Source: Shewanella olleyana
GTDB lineage: Bacteria > Pseudomonadota > Gammaproteobacteria > Enterobacterales > Shewanellaceae
Assembly: GCF_023283825.1 (NCBI RefSeq)
Contig: NZ_JAKILD010000010.1
Coordinates: forward strand, 95,241 to 159,240
Direction of reading: 5' to 3'
Length of the DNA stretch: 64,000 nucleotides
The stretch's first letter is position 1. Each line of letters opens with the position of its first letter. A program made the translations under genes and the position numbers. Below the pieces are notes generated by a model that ran no database searches, had not been told where the DNA came from, and was given only the letters and a program-made list of their open reading frames with translations. Below, one piece after another: positions 34,013 to 48,723 of the stretch.

Positions 34013-34720
34013 GTGAACTCACTGTCTTATTTAAATCATCTTCCGCACTTCCCAGATCCGCAGCAAGCACTTGATGAACCCAATGGCTTACTCGCAGTTG
34101 GTGGCGATTTATCACCTCAACGTTTAGTTGAAGCTTATTATCAAGGCATTTTCCCATGGTTTAACGATGATGACCCAATTCTGTGGTGGTCTCCTGAGCC
34201 TAGGGCTATCTTTTTGCCAAAGCCTCAGCCGTTAAATAAAACCATGAAGAAATTTATTCGTAAGAGCCAATGGCGCTTCACCATTAACCATGCTTTCTCC
34301 CAAGTTATCAAAGCTTGCTCCGAGCCAAGGTTAACCCAAAAAGAAACATGGATTTCATCAGACATTCAAGATGCATATATTCAGCTACATTTATTGGGTA
34401 AAGCCCATTCAATTGAAGTTTGGGACGACAACCAATTGATAGGCGGTTTATATGGCATTGCAGTTGGCGGGGTATTTTGCGGCGAGTCTATGTTTCATCG
34501 TCAAACTAATGCTTCAAAAGCGGCTTTTGCGATGCTGAATCAACACCTCGTGAAACATGGTTTTAAATTGATTGATGCGCAAATAATGAATCCGCACCTT
34601 GAAACCTTAGGCGCTCAACCTTGTCCCCGTGAAGATTTTTTATCGACACTCAAACAATTACGTAATCAGGTTATCGATAGCAAGGCCTGGATAGCACAAG
34701 AGGTATATTTTGAGCTCTAG
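34013..34720 (+). CDS. aat: Leucyl/phenylalanyl-tRNA-protein transferase
   Basis: 235 residues beginning at a GTG codon. Family motifs: FPDPQQALDEPNGLLAVGGD, YYQGIFPWF and GGLYGIAVGGVFCGESMF. It attaches Leu or Phe from tRNA to N-terminal Lys/Arg, creating N-degrons for ClpS/ClpAP, which are encoded 1.5-4 kb downstream. Its end overlaps the start of bpt. Confidence 0.95.
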   Translation: MNSLSYLNHLPHFPDPQQALDEPNGLLAVGGDLSPQRLVEAYYQGIFPWFNDDDPILWWSPEPRAIFLPKPQPLNKTMKKFIRKSQWRFTINHAFSQVIKACSEPRLTQKETWISSDIQDAYIQLHLLGKAHSIEVWDDNQLIGGLYGIAVGGVFCGESMFHRQTNASKAAFAMLNQHLVKHGFKLIDAQIMNPHLETLGAQPCPREDFLSTLKQLRNQVIDSKAWIAQEVYFEL

Positions 34721-35423
34721 AAGTATCAGTGTTGGTATTAGCCATCCTTTTGATTGTAGTTATATCGAAGGACTAAAGGAACAACTGCTTATCATCCAAG
34801 AACCGCAATTGGATAGTGCTCTATTCGAGCAACTTTTAGGGATGGGTTTTAGACGAAACGGCAATTCTATTTATAAACCAAGATGCCCTAGTTGCTCAGC
34901 ATGCCAATCTATTCGAGTTATAGTACCTGAGTTTACAATATCAAAAAGACAAAAACGTACACTTAAAAATAACCAAGACTTACATTGGAAAGTCACCAAT
35001 AAAGTCACTGAAGCGCATTATGCTTTATACGAAAAATATATTATTGGCCGCCATTCGGATGGTCCCATGTATCCGCCTAGCGAAGATCAATTCAATGATT
35101 TTTTATTATGTGACTGGTTAGAGGCTACTTACATCGAAGTGTACCAGCAGGATAAGTTAATTGGTGTGGCTGTTACCGATAAGATGAATAACAGCCTCTC
35201 AGCCATATACAGTTACTTTGACCCTGATTATGCCAAGCGATCGCTAGGTGTTTATATGATATTGGTGCAATGCGAATTGGCTCAACAGTTAGGTAAACAA
35301 TTTTTGTATTTAGGCTATCAAATTGATGAAAATAGAAAAATGAATTACAAACGTTTATATCGCCCATATCAAATATTAACAGCAAATGGATGGCAACATA
35401 TTGAAAAAGAACCCACGCTATAG
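34710..35423 (+). CDS. bpt: Aspartate/glutamate leucyltransferase (ATE1-related)
   Basis: 237 residues from a TTG start at 34710 with AGAGG upstream, overlapping the aat stop. The N-terminal half has the cysteine motif CPSCSAC (near 56-62); the ending contains NRKMNYKRLYRPY-type residues. Bpt proteins join Leu to N-terminal Asp or Glu, feeding acidic N-degrons into the same ClpS pathway as Aat. E. coli lacks this gene; aat-bpt pairs are typical of Vibrio, Shewanella and Pseudomonas. Confidence 0.92.
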   Translation: MSSRSISVGISHPFDCSYIEGLKEQLLIIQEPQLDSALFEQLLGMGFRRNGNSIYKPRCPSCSACQSIRVIVPEFTISKRQKRTLKNNQDLHWKVTNKVTEAHYALYEKYIIGRHSDGPMYPPSEDQFNDFLLCDWLEATYIEVYQQDKLIGVAVTDKMNNSLSAIYSYFDPDYAKRSLGVYMILVQCELAQQLGKQFLYLGYQIDENRKMNYKRLYRPYQILTANGWQHIEKEPTL

Positions 35424-35486
35424 TGTTTCAATCCTTTACAGCAAGCGCTTTTTGGGGCATGATACGGCGAATTTTTTTATATTTGA

Positions 35487-35726
<240 letters not shown>

Positions 35727-35743
35727 TACTGCCTCATCTATTT

Positions 35744-35772
35744 AAAAACCCGGCTTGATTGTCGGGTTTTTT
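35744..35772 (+). terminator. Rho-independent terminator of infA
   Basis: AAAAACCCG/CGGGTTTTT stem with a 10-base loop, 18 bases after infA, ending in a T-run. Confidence 0.88.
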
Positions 35773-35797
35773 ATTGGCTAACGATTAACGTCGATAC

Positions 35798-35831
35798 AAA
35801 AATGGCTATCTGATTTCAGATAGCCATTTTT
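35798..35831. terminator. Terminator of clpA
   Basis: A perfect 16-bp stem AAAAATGGCTATCTGA/TCAGATAGCCATTTTT with a TT loop. It lies 40 bases past the clpA stop; A/T runs on both sides let it act on either strand. Confidence 0.9.
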
Positions 35832-35870
35832 ATTGAACGATTAGCACTTAAGCGTTAACACGATTGTAAG

Positions 35871-38129
35871 TTATGAAACCTTTTCTTCGCATTCACAGTT
35901 AATGACAATCTCATTGTCCTTAACATCGACTTTGGCAGTACCACCCGCTTCCAATTTACCAAACAGTATTTCGTCAGCTAAAGGTCGTTTAATCAGTTCG
36001 GTGACCACACGTCCCATAGGTCGTGCACCCATATTTTTATCGTAACCTTTCTCAGCAAGTAAAGTGCGCGCTTCATCAGTAACTTCCAATGTCACACGTT
36101 TTTCGTCGAGTTGAGCTTGTAATTCAATTAAGAACTTATCAACCACTTTGGCTATAATGGTCAAATCTAAATGATTAAACCAAATAATCGAATCTAAACG
36201 GTTACGGAACTCTGGGGTAAATACCTTATTGATTTCTGACATAGCATTAAGACTATTATCTTGCTGCTTAAAGCCAATTGAGGTGCGAATAGTTTCTTGC
36301 ACACCGGCATTGGTGGTCATCACTAAGGTGACATTTCTGAAATCAGCTTTACGACCATTATTGTCGGTTAGCGTACCGTGATCCATCACTTGTAGTAGCA
36401 AGTTATAAACATCTGGATGCGCTTTTTCGATTTCATCTAATAACACCACACAATGAGGATTTTTAATCACAGCGTCAGTTAATAAACCGCCCTGCTCATA
36501 ACCCACATAACCCGGTGGAGAACCAATAAGACGCGAAACCGCATGACGTTCCATGTATTCAGACATATCAAAACGAATCAGCTTCATGTTTAAGCAAGAA
36601 GCCAACTGATTGGTCACTTCAGTTTTACCTACACCGGTAGGTCCTGCAAATAAGAAACTACCAACGGGCTTTTTCTCTGCACCTAAACCGCTACGAGATA
36701 GTCTAATTGCAGAGCTAAGCCCCTCAATCGCCTTATCTTGGCCAAACACCAACATTTTAAGGTTACGCTCAAGGTTTTTAAGTAAATCCTTATCAGTCGA
36801 CGATACCGACTTCTCAGGAATCCGAGCAATTTTAGCAATGATGGCTTCAATTTCTGGCTGACCAATGGTCTTCTTACGCTTGCTTTGCGGCAACATCACC
36901 ATACGAGCGCCAGCTTCATCAATAACGTCAATGGCTTTATCAGGTAAATGACGGTCGTTGATGTGTTTAGCAGACAAACTCGCCGCTGAACTAATCGCAG
37001 CTTGGGTGTAACGCACCCCATGATGTTCTTCGTATTTGGATTTAAGTCCTAAAAGAATTTTGGTGGTCTCAGCAACTGAAGGCTCATTGATGTCAATCTT
37101 TTGAAAACGTCTAGCAAGAGCTCGGTCTTTTTCAAAAATACTTTGATATTCTTGGAAGGTCGTTGAGCCCATACAGCGAAGTGAGCCATTAGACAGTAAT
37201 GGTTTTAACAGGTTAGATGCATCCATGACGCCACCAGATGCAGCACCAGCGCCAATAATGGTGTGGATTTCATCAATGAACAATATCGCATGCTCATTCT
37301 TACCTAATTCTTTAAGCAGCCCCTTGAAACGTTTTTCAAAGTCACCGCGATACTTAGTACCAGCAAGTAATGAGCCCAGGTCTAATGAGTAAACGGTTGC
37401 ATCTTTAATGACATCAGGTACCTGATCATTAACGATACGATACGCAAGTCCTTCCGCAATGGCAGTTTTACCCACGCCCGCTTCACCCACTAATAATGGG
37501 TTGTTCTTGCGGCGACGACATAAGGTTTGAATCGCTCGCTCAACTTCATCGTCACGGCCAATCAATGGATCAATCACACCATCTTTAGACATTTGATTTA
37601 AGTCAGTAGCAAATTGCGATAAAAGGCTTTTGTCTTCAGCTGACTCGCCGCCTTCTTCTGATGCTTCAGGATTATTAATTTCCGCGTCGTCGTCATCTTT
37701 TGGTAAGCCGTGAGAAATATAGTTCACCACATCTAAACGGGTGATTTCACAACGGCGAAGTAAGTAGACAGCTTGGGATTCTTGTTCGCTAAAAATAGCC
37801 ACCAGCACATTGGCGCCAGTCACTTCGTTACGCCCAGAAGATTGCACATGAAAAACGGCACGTTGGAGTACACGTTGAAACCCTAATGTGGGTTGGGTTT
37901 CACGTTCTTCTGTGCTTTCGGCGATTAATGGGGTTGTTTGTTGAATGAAGTTAGATACTTCCTCGTGGAGACGAGTAATATCCGCGCCACAGGCCAATAA
38001 TGCTTCTTTGGCCGATGGATTATTGATTAATGCTAATAATAAATGTTCTACCGTCATATATTCATGACGTGAATCTCTAGCTTGTTGAAACGCTAGGTTC
38101 AAGGTGACTTCGAGATCTTTGTTTAGCAT
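35871..38129 (-). CDS. clpA: ATP-dependent Clp protease ATP-binding subunit ClpA
   Basis: 752 residues from the ATG at 38129 (AGGGGG five bases upstream; a GTG two codons earlier is less likely). Clp-N repeats (1-150), AAA+ domain 1 with GEAGVGKT (near 215) and domain 2 with [11 protein letters not shown] (near 495), with no ClpB middle coiled coil. The hexamer unfolds substrates for ClpP and receives N-degron proteins from ClpS. It follows clpS by 60 bases. Confidence 0.97.
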   Translation of the reverse strand: MLNKDLEVTLNLAFQQARDSRHEYMTVEHLLLALINNPSAKEALLACGADITRLHEEVSNFIQQTTPLIAESTEERETQPTLGFQRVLQRAVFHVQSSGRNEVTGANVLVAIFSEQESQAVYLLRRCEITRLDVVNYISHGLPKDDDDAEINNPEASEEGGESAEDKSLLSQFATDLNQMSKDGVIDPLIGRDDEVERAIQTLCRRRKNNPLLVGEAGVGKTAIAEGLAYRIVNDQVPDVIKDATVYSLDLGSLLAGTKYRGDFEKRFKGLLKELGKNEHAILFIDEIHTIIGAGAASGGVMDASNLLKPLLSNGSLRCMGSTTFQEYQSIFEKDRALARRFQKIDINEPSVAETTKILLGLKSKYEEHHGVRYTQAAISSAASLSAKHINDRHLPDKAIDVIDEAGARMVMLPQSKRKKTIGQPEIEAIIAKIARIPEKSVSSTDKDLLKNLERNLKMLVFGQDKAIEGLSSAIRLSRSGLGAEKKPVGSFLFAGPTGVGKTEVTNQLASCLNMKLIRFDMSEYMERHAVSRLIGSPPGYVGYEQGGLLTDAVIKNPHCVVLLDEIEKAHPDVYNLLLQVMDHGTLTDNNGRKADFRNVTLVMTTNAGVQETIRTSIGFKQQDNSLNAMSEINKVFTPEFRNRLDSIIWFNHLDLTIIAKVVDKFLIELQAQLDEKRVTLEVTDEARTLLAEKGYDKNMGARPMGRVVTELIKRPLADEILFGKLEAGGTAKVDVKDNEIVINCECEEKVS

Positions 38130-38189
38130 AAGCACCCCCTAAAAATACTCATAAACTGCAGAGTTACCGTTAGATAATCAACAAATTCA

Positions 38190-38498
38190 TTATGCTGTTT
38201 CTAATGAACACAATAATGGATGTTGATTTTCTTTGGCAAATTGATTTACTTGTAACACTTTCGTTTCAGCAATGCCAAACGAATAAACACCACATATTCC
38301 CTTACCTTGGTGATGGATAGCCAACATAATATCGGTGGCTTGTTGTTCATCCTTATTAAAAAAGCGTTGTAACACTTCTATCACGAAATCCATCGGAGTG
38401 TAATCATCGTTATTTAATACGACTTTGTACATTGAAGGTGGTTGTAGCTCCGATTCAACACGTTCTTCTGTGTGCTCTACGCTGCCTAATCTACCCAT
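38190..38498 (-). CDS. clpS: ClpS adaptor protein
   Basis: 102 residues. The N-degron pocket signature [14 protein letters not shown] is present with the downstream metal/hydrophobic residues of [13 protein letters not shown]. ClpS hands proteins with Leu, Phe, Tyr or Trp N-termini to ClpA. First gene of the clpS-clpA unit, divergent from cspD as in E. coli. Confidence 0.97.
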   Translation of the reverse strand: MGRLGSVEHTEERVESELQPPSMYKVVLNNDDYTPMDFVIEVLQRFFNKDEQQATDIMLAIHHQGKGICGVYSFGIAETKVLQVNQFAKENQHPLLCSLETA

Positions 38499-38581
38499 GA
38501 GTTAATACTAGCCTCTAGTTTGGTACAAGACCAATTGATATTATTAAATTAATTAAATGTTGTCATATTGTTAATTTTTAC

Positions 38582-38610
38582 TTGACATCTTTTCGTACAA
38601 ATTTCATTCT
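38582..38610 (+). promoter_or_regulatory. Candidate sigma-70 promoter of cspD
   Basis: A consensus -35 TTGACA (38582-38587) is followed after 17 bases by a weak -10 CATTCT (38605-38610). The leader to the cspD ATG is about 78 bases. Confidence 0.45.
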
Positions 38611-38693
38611 GTTTGGAGGCGGCAAAAGAGACCGCTGATAAAAATAAGTTTTACTATCTTACTGGTAAGTAGACAACAGAAGGAAGTGGAAGT

Positions 38694-38900
38694 ATGGCAA
38701 GCGGAACTGTTAAATGGTTCAACAACGCCAAAGGATTCGGGTTTATTTGCCCAGATCAGGGTGGCGAAGATGTATTTGCGCATTATTCAACAATCGAAAT
38801 GGAAGGCTACAGAACGCTAAAAGCGGGCCAACCAGTGGATTTCGAAACTGAGCAGGGCCCTAAAGGGATGCATGCTTCAGCCATTTCACCAACTAAATAG
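38694..38900 (+). CDS. cspD: Cold-shock-domain protein CspD
   Basis: 68 residues. RNP1 KGFGFI and RNP2 VFAHYS (phenylalanine-histidine variant) are intact. The position divergent from clpS identifies CspD, which in E. coli is a stationary-phase protein that binds single-stranded DNA and slows replication. E. coli CspD is 74 residues; this one is slightly shorter. GGAAGTGGAAGT lies before the ATG. Confidence 0.9.
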   Translation: MASGTVKWFNNAKGFGFICPDQGGEDVFAHYSTIEMEGYRTLKAGQPVDFETEQGPKGMHASAISPTK

Positions 38901-38918
38901 TCGGTGAAACTATAAAAC

Positions 38919-38952
38919 AAAAAGGCAGAGATTTTAATCTCTGCCTTTTTTA
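38919..38952 (+). terminator. Rho-independent terminator of cspD
   Basis: AAAAAGGCAGAGATT/AATCTCTGCCTTTTT stem-loop with a U-run, 18 bases past cspD. Confidence 0.92.
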
Positions 38953-39083
38953 TTTATCAAAAATATTGTAATTAGTAATTCGTTTGCTCAAAAAACGCAC
39001 AGCACGTCCACATTATTGACAAATTTACTTACACAAATCCGCATAGTTTCATAGTAAAAATATTTTATTTTCAGCAAAAACAA

Positions 39084-39111
39084 AAAAACAGAGACAATTG
39101 TCTCTGTTTTT
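39084..39111 (-). terminator. Terminator of icd
   Basis: AAAAACAGAGACAA/TTGTCTCTGTTTTT palindrome 28 bases past the icd stop, with a T-run on the minus strand. Confidence 0.9.
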
Positions 39112-39139
39112 ATAATGGGATTTTACTTTTTCTAGAGCG

Positions 39140-41404
<2,265 letters not shown>

Positions 41405-41649
41405 TTATTATTGTAATAAGTAACTACCTAAAATAGCTTCAATCTTGTTGTCGAAGTCTATTTATTTGCGGCACACATCCATATGAAAATAGAAAAATAA
41501 ACTGTGGCTGTGGTAACAAAAGTGGGCACAGATCACATTTTTTAGGCCAACATCATAGATCATTATCTCGCAGATTCAAATTCCACTAAGGCCCAATGCC
41601 AAGTAAACTATGCAAAATAATTCAATTTCGCCCATAAAAAGGCTTATGT

Positions 41650-42309
41650 ATGCCAGCAAATGACAAAGCAAAACGATTTAGTACTAAACCGGCATTTGCC
41701 AGAACAACTAAAAAGCCAGCCAACAATAACAGAAAAATGGCAAAGCGCCCTGTAAAAAAAGCGGTAGAAAATCCAATAATAGTGTTATTTAACAAACCGT
41801 TTGATGTGCTATGTCAATTTACTGATGAGTCAGGAAGGCAAACCTTAAAAGATTTTATTCCGGTAAAAGGTGTTTATGCTGCAGGCAGACTGGATAGAGA
41901 TAGCGAAGGATTATTGTTACTCACTAATGACGGTAAGCTGCAAGCTCAAATTACCCAGCCCAAAAAGAAAACATTTAAAACCTACTGGGCTCAAGTCGAA
42001 GGGGTTCCGAGTGAACAAGCGATAAAAGATTTATGCCAAGGTGTTGAATTAAAAGATGGAATGACTCTACCAGCTAAAGTTACCATTATGGATGAACCCA
42101 AAATATGGGACAGAACGCCACCAGTACGCGAACGAAAATCAATTCCAACAACTTGGTTAGAGATTCAAATTTGTGAAGGTCGCAATAGACAAGTTAGAAG
42201 AATGACAGCCCATATTGGCCACCCTACTTTAAGATTAATTCGCTATAAAATAGGTCAATGGAGTTTAGATGATATTAAAAATGGCCAGTACAAGACGATT
42301 GCTCAATAA
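41650..42309 (+). CDS. rluE: 23S rRNA pseudouridine(2457) synthase RluE
   Basis: 219 residues. The RsuA/RluB/E/F catalytic motif [17 protein letters not shown] holds the nucleophilic Asp (near 82); [11 protein letters not shown] lies near the end. There is no S4 domain; the first 40 residues are a basic, disordered-looking extension (PVKKAVENP). With nudJ, mnmA, hflD and purB downstream it reproduces the E. coli ymfC-nudJ-mnmA-hflD-purB order. Confidence 0.93.
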   Translation: MPANDKAKRFSTKPAFARTTKKPANNNRKMAKRPVKKAVENPIIVLFNKPFDVLCQFTDESGRQTLKDFIPVKGVYAAGRLDRDSEGLLLLTNDGKLQAQITQPKKKTFKTYWAQVEGVPSEQAIKDLCQGVELKDGMTLPAKVTIMDEPKIWDRTPPVRERKSIPTTWLEIQICEGRNRQVRRMTAHIGHPTLRLIRYKIGQWSLDDIKNGQYKTIAQ

Positions 42310-42400
42310 TTTTCATATTAAATAAACTGACTAATGAAGTGGCCCCAAAGTGCTTCAGCGTGTTTGGGATTAGTGTTCACAACTAAAATAGGATAATTCA

Positions 42401-42880
42401 ATGACTCAGCAACGCTACAAACCCAATACCACTGTGGCTTGTGTGATCCATTGCCAACAGAAGTTTTTATTAGTCGAAGAAATCATTGAAGGTGAAGTTC
42501 GTTTCAATCAACCTGCCGGTCATATTGAGGCTCTAGAATCAATTCCACAGGCTTGTAAACGAGAAGTTAATGAAGAGACTGGGTTAGATATTGAATTAGC
42601 AGGCTTGATTGGTATCTATCAATTCAGTGCAGATGAGCAATTGGCTTTTGTACGGTTTACCTTCGCAGCAGAGTCTGAAAACTTGATAGATTGCCAGCCT
42701 TTAGATGAAGCGATTAAGGCTTGCCACTGGTTTACTTTAGATGAAATAAAGTCTCGTAAACATCAACTTAGAAGCCCTTTGGTGATTAAATGCATCGAGG
42801 ACTATTTACATAAAGCTCACAGCCCATTATCACTGATTAATAGTGACCTGCAGATGATAGCCGACAACAACAATGCGTGA
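42401..42880 (+). CDS. nudJ: Nudix phosphatase NudJ
   Basis: 159 residues. The Nudix box is GHIEALESIPQACKREVNEE-TGL (about 39-61), a GX5EX7REUXEEXGU match. E. coli NudJ (YmfB) hydrolyses HMP-PP (a thiamine precursor) and nucleoside tri/diphosphates. Between rluE and mnmA, as in E. coli. Confidence 0.93.
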   Translation: MTQQRYKPNTTVACVIHCQQKFLLVEEIIEGEVRFNQPAGHIEALESIPQACKREVNEETGLDIELAGLIGIYQFSADEQLAFVRFTFAAESENLIDCQPLDEAIKACHWFTLDEIKSRKHQLRSPLVIKCIEDYLHKAHSPLSLINSDLQMIADNNNA

Positions 42881-43060
42881 TAGAATATGCGCCGCACATT
42901 TTTGAGATTTTCGTGATGTTTTTCATCGATTTTAAAGGTCTATTTTAAAGGTCGAGTTTTACATTTATTTATGGCGGCAAATACCTAGCGACTTGAAAAG
43001 CGCTATCGTCGACCACATGATCATCTCTTGTATCCGTAAATTCACTGGTTTTTAGGTTTT

Positions 43061-44179
43061 ATGACATCAATCAATCCCAATTCAAATGGTAAAAAAGTCA
43101 TCGTAGGCATGTCCGGCGGTGTAGATTCTTCAGTTTCAGCTTATTTGCTTATGCAGCAAGGCTATCAGGTTGAAGGATTATTTATGAAGAACTGGGAAGA
43201 AGATGATACGGATGAATATTGTCTTGCAGCTGAAGATTTAAAAGACGCACAAGCAGTCTGTGACAAACTCGGCATCAAATTGCACACGGTTAACTTCGCA
43301 TCAGAGTACTGGGACAATGTGTTTGAGCATTTCCTTGAAGAATACAAAGCGGGTCGTACACCGAACCCTGACATCATGTGCAACAAAGAAATCAAATTCA
43401 AAGCATTTTTAGAATTCGCTGATGAAATTCTAGATGCTGACTACATTGCTATGGGCCATTACGTTCGTCGCCGCGACAACGAAGATGGCACCACTCAAAT
43501 GCTACGTGGTATTGATGGCAATAAAGATCAAAGCTATTTTCTTTATACGTTAAGTGACAAACAAGTTGCTAAAAGCTTATTCCCAGTTGGCGACTTAGAA
43601 AAATTCCAAGTTCGCGATATCGCTAAAGAAATGGGTCTTATCACCCACGACAAGAAAGACAGCACAGGTATTTGCTTTATTGGTGAACGTAAGTTTACTG
43701 ATTTCTTAGGCACATACTTACCTGCGCAACCTGGTGATATTGAAACAGCTGAAGGTGAAGTGATTGGTACTCACCAAGGTTTGATGTACCACACTCTTGG
43801 ACAACGTAAAGGTTTAGGGATTGGCGGCTTAAAAAATAGCAATGACAACCCTTGGTATGTGGTTGAGAAAGATTTATTACGTAATGTTCTTATTGTTGCT
43901 CAAGGCGGTAATCACCCTCGCCTGATGTCACACGGCATGCTTGTGAGCCAATTACACTGGGTTGACCGCAAAGGCCCTATTTCGCCAGCAACCATTACCG
44001 TTAAAACTCGCTACCGCCAGCAAGATGTCAAATGTACTGTCACAACAGAAGGCGAAGACAACATTAAAGTGATATTTGATGAGCCAGTTGCAGCGGTAAC
44101 GCCAGGTCAATCAGCAGTTTTCTATGATGGTGAAGTCTGTTTGGGCGGCGGCATTATCGATACGTTAATTAGAGGATAG
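43061..44179 (+). CDS. mnmA: tRNA-specific 2-thiouridylase MnmA
   Basis: 372 residues. PP-loop [13 protein letters not shown] (near 19), the first catalytic cysteine in [10 protein letters not shown] (near 108) and the second in [10 protein letters not shown] (near 206). It sulfurates U34 of tRNAs for Lys, Glu and Gln. The upstream 180-base gap contains two copies of TTTTAAAGGTC at a 13-base spacing (42930-42953) but no clear promoter. Confidence 0.97.
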   Translation: MTSINPNSNGKKVIVGMSGGVDSSVSAYLLMQQGYQVEGLFMKNWEEDDTDEYCLAAEDLKDAQAVCDKLGIKLHTVNFASEYWDNVFEHFLEEYKAGRTPNPDIMCNKEIKFKAFLEFADEILDADYIAMGHYVRRRDNEDGTTQMLRGIDGNKDQSYFLYTLSDKQVAKSLFPVGDLEKFQVRDIAKEMGLITHDKKDSTGICFIGERKFTDFLGTYLPAQPGDIETAEGEVIGTHQGLMYHTLGQRKGLGIGGLKNSNDNPWYVVEKDLLRNVLIVAQGGNHPRLMSHGMLVSQLHWVDRKGPISPATITVKTRYRQQDVKCTVTTEGEDNIKVIFDEPVAAVTPGQSAVFYDGEVCLGGGIIDTLIRG

Positions 44180-44182
44180 AGC

Positions 44183-46214
<2,032 letters not shown>

Positions 46215-46268
46215 TTCAACAATCACTTTAGAGCAGTAACTTACATACTTGCTCACTGAATAAGGAAT

Positions 46269-46300
46269 GGCGACACCTCGTATGAGCTGTCGCCTTTTTT
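46269..46300 (+). terminator. Terminator of purB, abutting the roxA start
   Basis: GGCGACA/TGTCGCC stem with a 12-base loop and TTTTTT, ending 6 bases before the roxA ATG, so it occupies the space of a ribosome-binding site. Confidence 0.88.
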
Positions 46301-46306
46301 AATACT

Positions 46307-47437
46307 ATGTATACATTAAATTTTGATACCGTAAAATTCACCCGTGAATATTGGCAAAAGAAACCAATAGTCATTAAAAATGCCTTTAATGAATTTGAAG
46401 ATCCGATTTCCGCCGATGAGCTTGCGGGTTTAGCAATGGAAGAAGATATTTCTTCACGTATTGTGCAAACACAATCTCAGGGTTGGAATGTGGTTCAAGG
46501 ACCATTCGAAGATTTTGATGAATACGGTGAAGATGGCTGGCAACTGTTAGTTCAAGCCGTTAACCATTGGTACCCTGATTCTCAGCCATTAGTTGAAGCA
46601 TTTCGCTTCTTACCAGACTGGCGTTTTGACGATTTGATGGTGTCATTTGCAACGCCTAAAGGTGGTGTTGGGCCTCATATTGATAATTATGATGTGTTTA
46701 TCATTCAAGGCGAAGGCGAGCGTCGCTGGCAAGTAGGTGATATTGGCAATCACCAACAACGAGGCGGCGATAAAAGCAGCCCATTAGTCGATGATTTTGA
46801 ACCCATTATTGATGTGGTATTAACTAAGGGCGATGTGCTGTATATCCCGCCGGGTTACCCACATTGCGGCGAAACGTTAACACTTGCGTTAAGTTATTCA
46901 ATTGGTTTTAGAGCGCCTAGTCAGCAAGAGCTATTAACAGAAATGGCTGACTCACTGATTGATAACAACCTCGGTAAGCAACGTTTCACATCCACTGAAG
47001 AAGTGGCCAATAAAGGTTTAGTTAGCCAACAACAGCAACAAGGCATGATGGAGTTGCTATCACAATTAGCACAAGATCCTGCTCAATACCAAACAGTATT
47101 AGGCAAACTTCTCAGCCAAAATCGCTTCGAATTAGACCTTAATCCCTTTGAACAAGCCATTTCAGAAACTGATATTATTGAAGCCATTGAAGATGGCGCG
47201 AATATTCAGCGTATTGGTGGTTTGAAAGTACTGAAACTAGAAGCAGACAATCAGGCACAATTGTATGTTAATGGTGAGGTTGTCAGTGTCGAAGGTATCG
47301 ATGCTGAAATTGTTGCAATGATTGCTAATGAACATTTTATTGAACAAGCGATTTTATCAACTTGGCGTCAACAACCTGCTCTAATGACATTGTTAACTCA
47401 GTTTATCAATCAAGGGTGGTATTATTTTTCTGAGTAA
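46307..47437 (+). CDS. roxA: Ribosomal oxygenase RoxA (YcfD), uL16 arginine hydroxylase
   Basis: 376 residues. A JmjC/cupin core with Fe(II) ligands in GPHIDNYDVF (HxD, near 125) and PPGYPHCGET (His near 187), then the dimerisation and winged-helix C-terminal parts. It hydroxylates an arginine of ribosomal protein L16 using 2-oxoglutarate and oxygen. The ATG matches the E. coli N-terminus, but no Shine-Dalgarno is present and the purB terminator ends six bases upstream, so expression must depend on read-through or on a leaderless or very short-leader message. Confidence 0.94.
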   Translation: MYTLNFDTVKFTREYWQKKPIVIKNAFNEFEDPISADELAGLAMEEDISSRIVQTQSQGWNVVQGPFEDFDEYGEDGWQLLVQAVNHWYPDSQPLVEAFRFLPDWRFDDLMVSFATPKGGVGPHIDNYDVFIIQGEGERRWQVGDIGNHQQRGGDKSSPLVDDFEPIIDVVLTKGDVLYIPPGYPHCGETLTLALSYSIGFRAPSQQELLTEMADSLIDNNLGKQRFTSTEEVANKGLVSQQQQQGMMELLSQLAQDPAQYQTVLGKLLSQNRFELDLNPFEQAISETDIIEAIEDGANIQRIGGLKVLKLEADNQAQLYVNGEVVSVEGIDAEIVAMIANEHFIEQAILSTWRQQPALMTLLTQFINQGWYYFSE

Positions 47438-47466
47438 GTCTTCATTGAAGTGACCCTAAACAAAAG

Positions 47467-47508
47467 GTATTAATATAAAGGGACTAATATAAAGAAACTA
47501 ATATAAAT
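47467..47508 (+). repeat. Three 14-bp tandem repeats downstream of roxA
   Basis: GTATTAATATAAAG, GGACTAATATAAAG, AAACTAATATAAAT at an exact 14-base period, non-coding, between roxA and its terminator. Confidence 0.8.
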
Positions 47509-47530
47509 AAAGGCAATTATATTAAGTATT

Positions 47531-47572
47531 AAGGCACTAAGGTTATCTCTTCTTAACTTTAGTGCCTTTTTG
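47531..47572 (+). terminator. Terminator of roxA
   Basis: AAGGCACTAAGGTTA pairs with TAACTTTAGTGCCTT (one G-T pair), followed by TTTTTG, 93 bases past the roxA stop. Confidence 0.85.
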
Positions 47573-47606
47573 TCACTGTGAACAAAACCATTTCATTCAT
47601 TAAAAA

Positions 47607-48542
47607 TTAATAGAGTTTAGGCTCACCTGCTGGACGCGTTTTTAAAAATTTCAAAAACCACATGTATTGCTCAGGATATGCGTTAATAACTTGCTCAACC
47701 ATTTTGTTAAGTGCAATGGCTTCGTTATCTTTTCCCTGCATATCTTCAGGTGCTACCGCTTCCATAATCGTCAACTTAAACTGGCGAGCCTGTTTATCAT
47801 ATCCAATCTTTACCGGTAAAACCCTCGCCTTTCCAGCTTGAGCCAAACGGCCAACCACTGGCAAAGTGGCTTTAACCGTCCCAAGCAATGGCGCGAACAC
47901 ACTTTGCTCAGGGCCTAAATCTTCATCTGGTAAGTAAAAAAAACTGTTATCTTGTCGTAATTCACTGATTAGAGCGCGTATACCGGCCTCTCGCATGTAA
48001 ACACGGCCGTTTTGACTACTACGTAATCGATTACTAAACCAGTTAAACAGACCATTCCTGTGAGCTTTAGCCATGGTAACCATTGGCAGTTCGATATTAA
48101 GTCTGATCCCAGCATAATCAATCGGCCACACATGAGGCATAATGAATATCATCGGCTGCCCTGCTTGTCTTACAGCTTCGACATGCTCAAACCCGTCGAT
48201 GGAAACGCGGCGTTTAATATGTTCGTTAGATCGCAATAACAACTCGGCTTGCGACATTAATGTTAGAACAAACATGTCGACATTGTCTTTAATCAAGGCA
48301 TCAATGTCAGCTTCCGACTTATCTGGGAAACAAGTACGCATATTAATTCGTGCGATATTAATTGGTTTTTTAGCAATCGACATAACAAGCTTGGCAAGCA
48401 GCCGCGAGATGGGGTCGCGCAGCCAAGCTGGCATAATACCAAATGAAAATAAAATCAGAATGACAAACCAAGTGCCCCAATATCTAGGGTGTAACAAAGA
48501 AAGAGTAAATCGACGATCGAAATGTTTTGCTTGTCTAGCCAA
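47607..48542 (-). CDS. lpxM: LpxL/LpxM-family lipid A acyltransferase, LpxM-like
   Basis: 311 residues if started at the TTG at 48540-48542, which has GAGG six bases upstream; a TTG four codons earlier is also open but overlaps that GAGG. HPRYWGTW near the start and a membrane helix at about 20-40 are typical. The catalytic motif is HVWPID (HX4D, as in LpxM rather than HX4E of LpxL), followed by a PDEDLG segment. It adds a secondary acyl chain to Kdo2-lipid A at the inner membrane. The exact acyl donor cannot be told. The gene stands alone on the minus strand. Confidence 0.85.
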   Translation of the reverse strand: MARQAKHFDRRFTLSLLHPRYWGTWFVILILFSFGIMPAWLRDPISRLLAKLVMSIAKKPINIARINMRTCFPDKSEADIDALIKDNVDMFVLTLMSQAELLLRSNEHIKRRVSIDGFEHVEAVRQAGQPMIFIMPHVWPIDYAGIRLNIELPMVTMAKAHRNGLFNWFSNRLRSSQNGRVYMREAGIRALISELRQDNSFFYLPDEDLGPEQSVFAPLLGTVKATLPVVGRLAQAGKARVLPVKIGYDKQARQFKLTIMEAVAPEDMQGKDNEAIALNKMVEQVINAYPEQYMWFLKFLKTRPAGEPKLY

Positions 48543-48682
48543 AAGAAACCTCAAAATTACATCAGCGTAGTGAAATGAATAGCGGTGCCAAAGAGATATA
48601 ATAACAATTTTCTGCTACTCACAGCACGATATTTTTAACCCGCCCTGTAGAATGGGCATGGATTAATTAACCTTAGAAAACA

Positions 48683-48710
48683 AAAAAGCCACTCAATTGA
48701 GTGGCTTTTT
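48683..48710. terminator. Terminator of ihfA
   Basis: AAAAAGCCACTCAA/TTGAGTGGCTTTTT palindrome 13 bases after the ihfA stop, usable on both strands. Confidence 0.92.
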
Positions 48711-48723
48711 AAATAAAGCGAAA

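Noticed and set aside
33960..34157. N-terminal extension of the glycine-zipper protein
   Set aside because: The extra stretch is antisense to aat and would bury the signal peptide; the ATG at 33959 gives a normal leader.
41533..41540. CRP site upstream of icd
   Set aside because: Only the TCACA half matches; the partner half (GTGGG) is poor.
42929..42954. Two 13-base direct repeats upstream of mnmA as an operator
   Set aside because: Only two copies, no symmetry and no known site resemblance; too weak to call.
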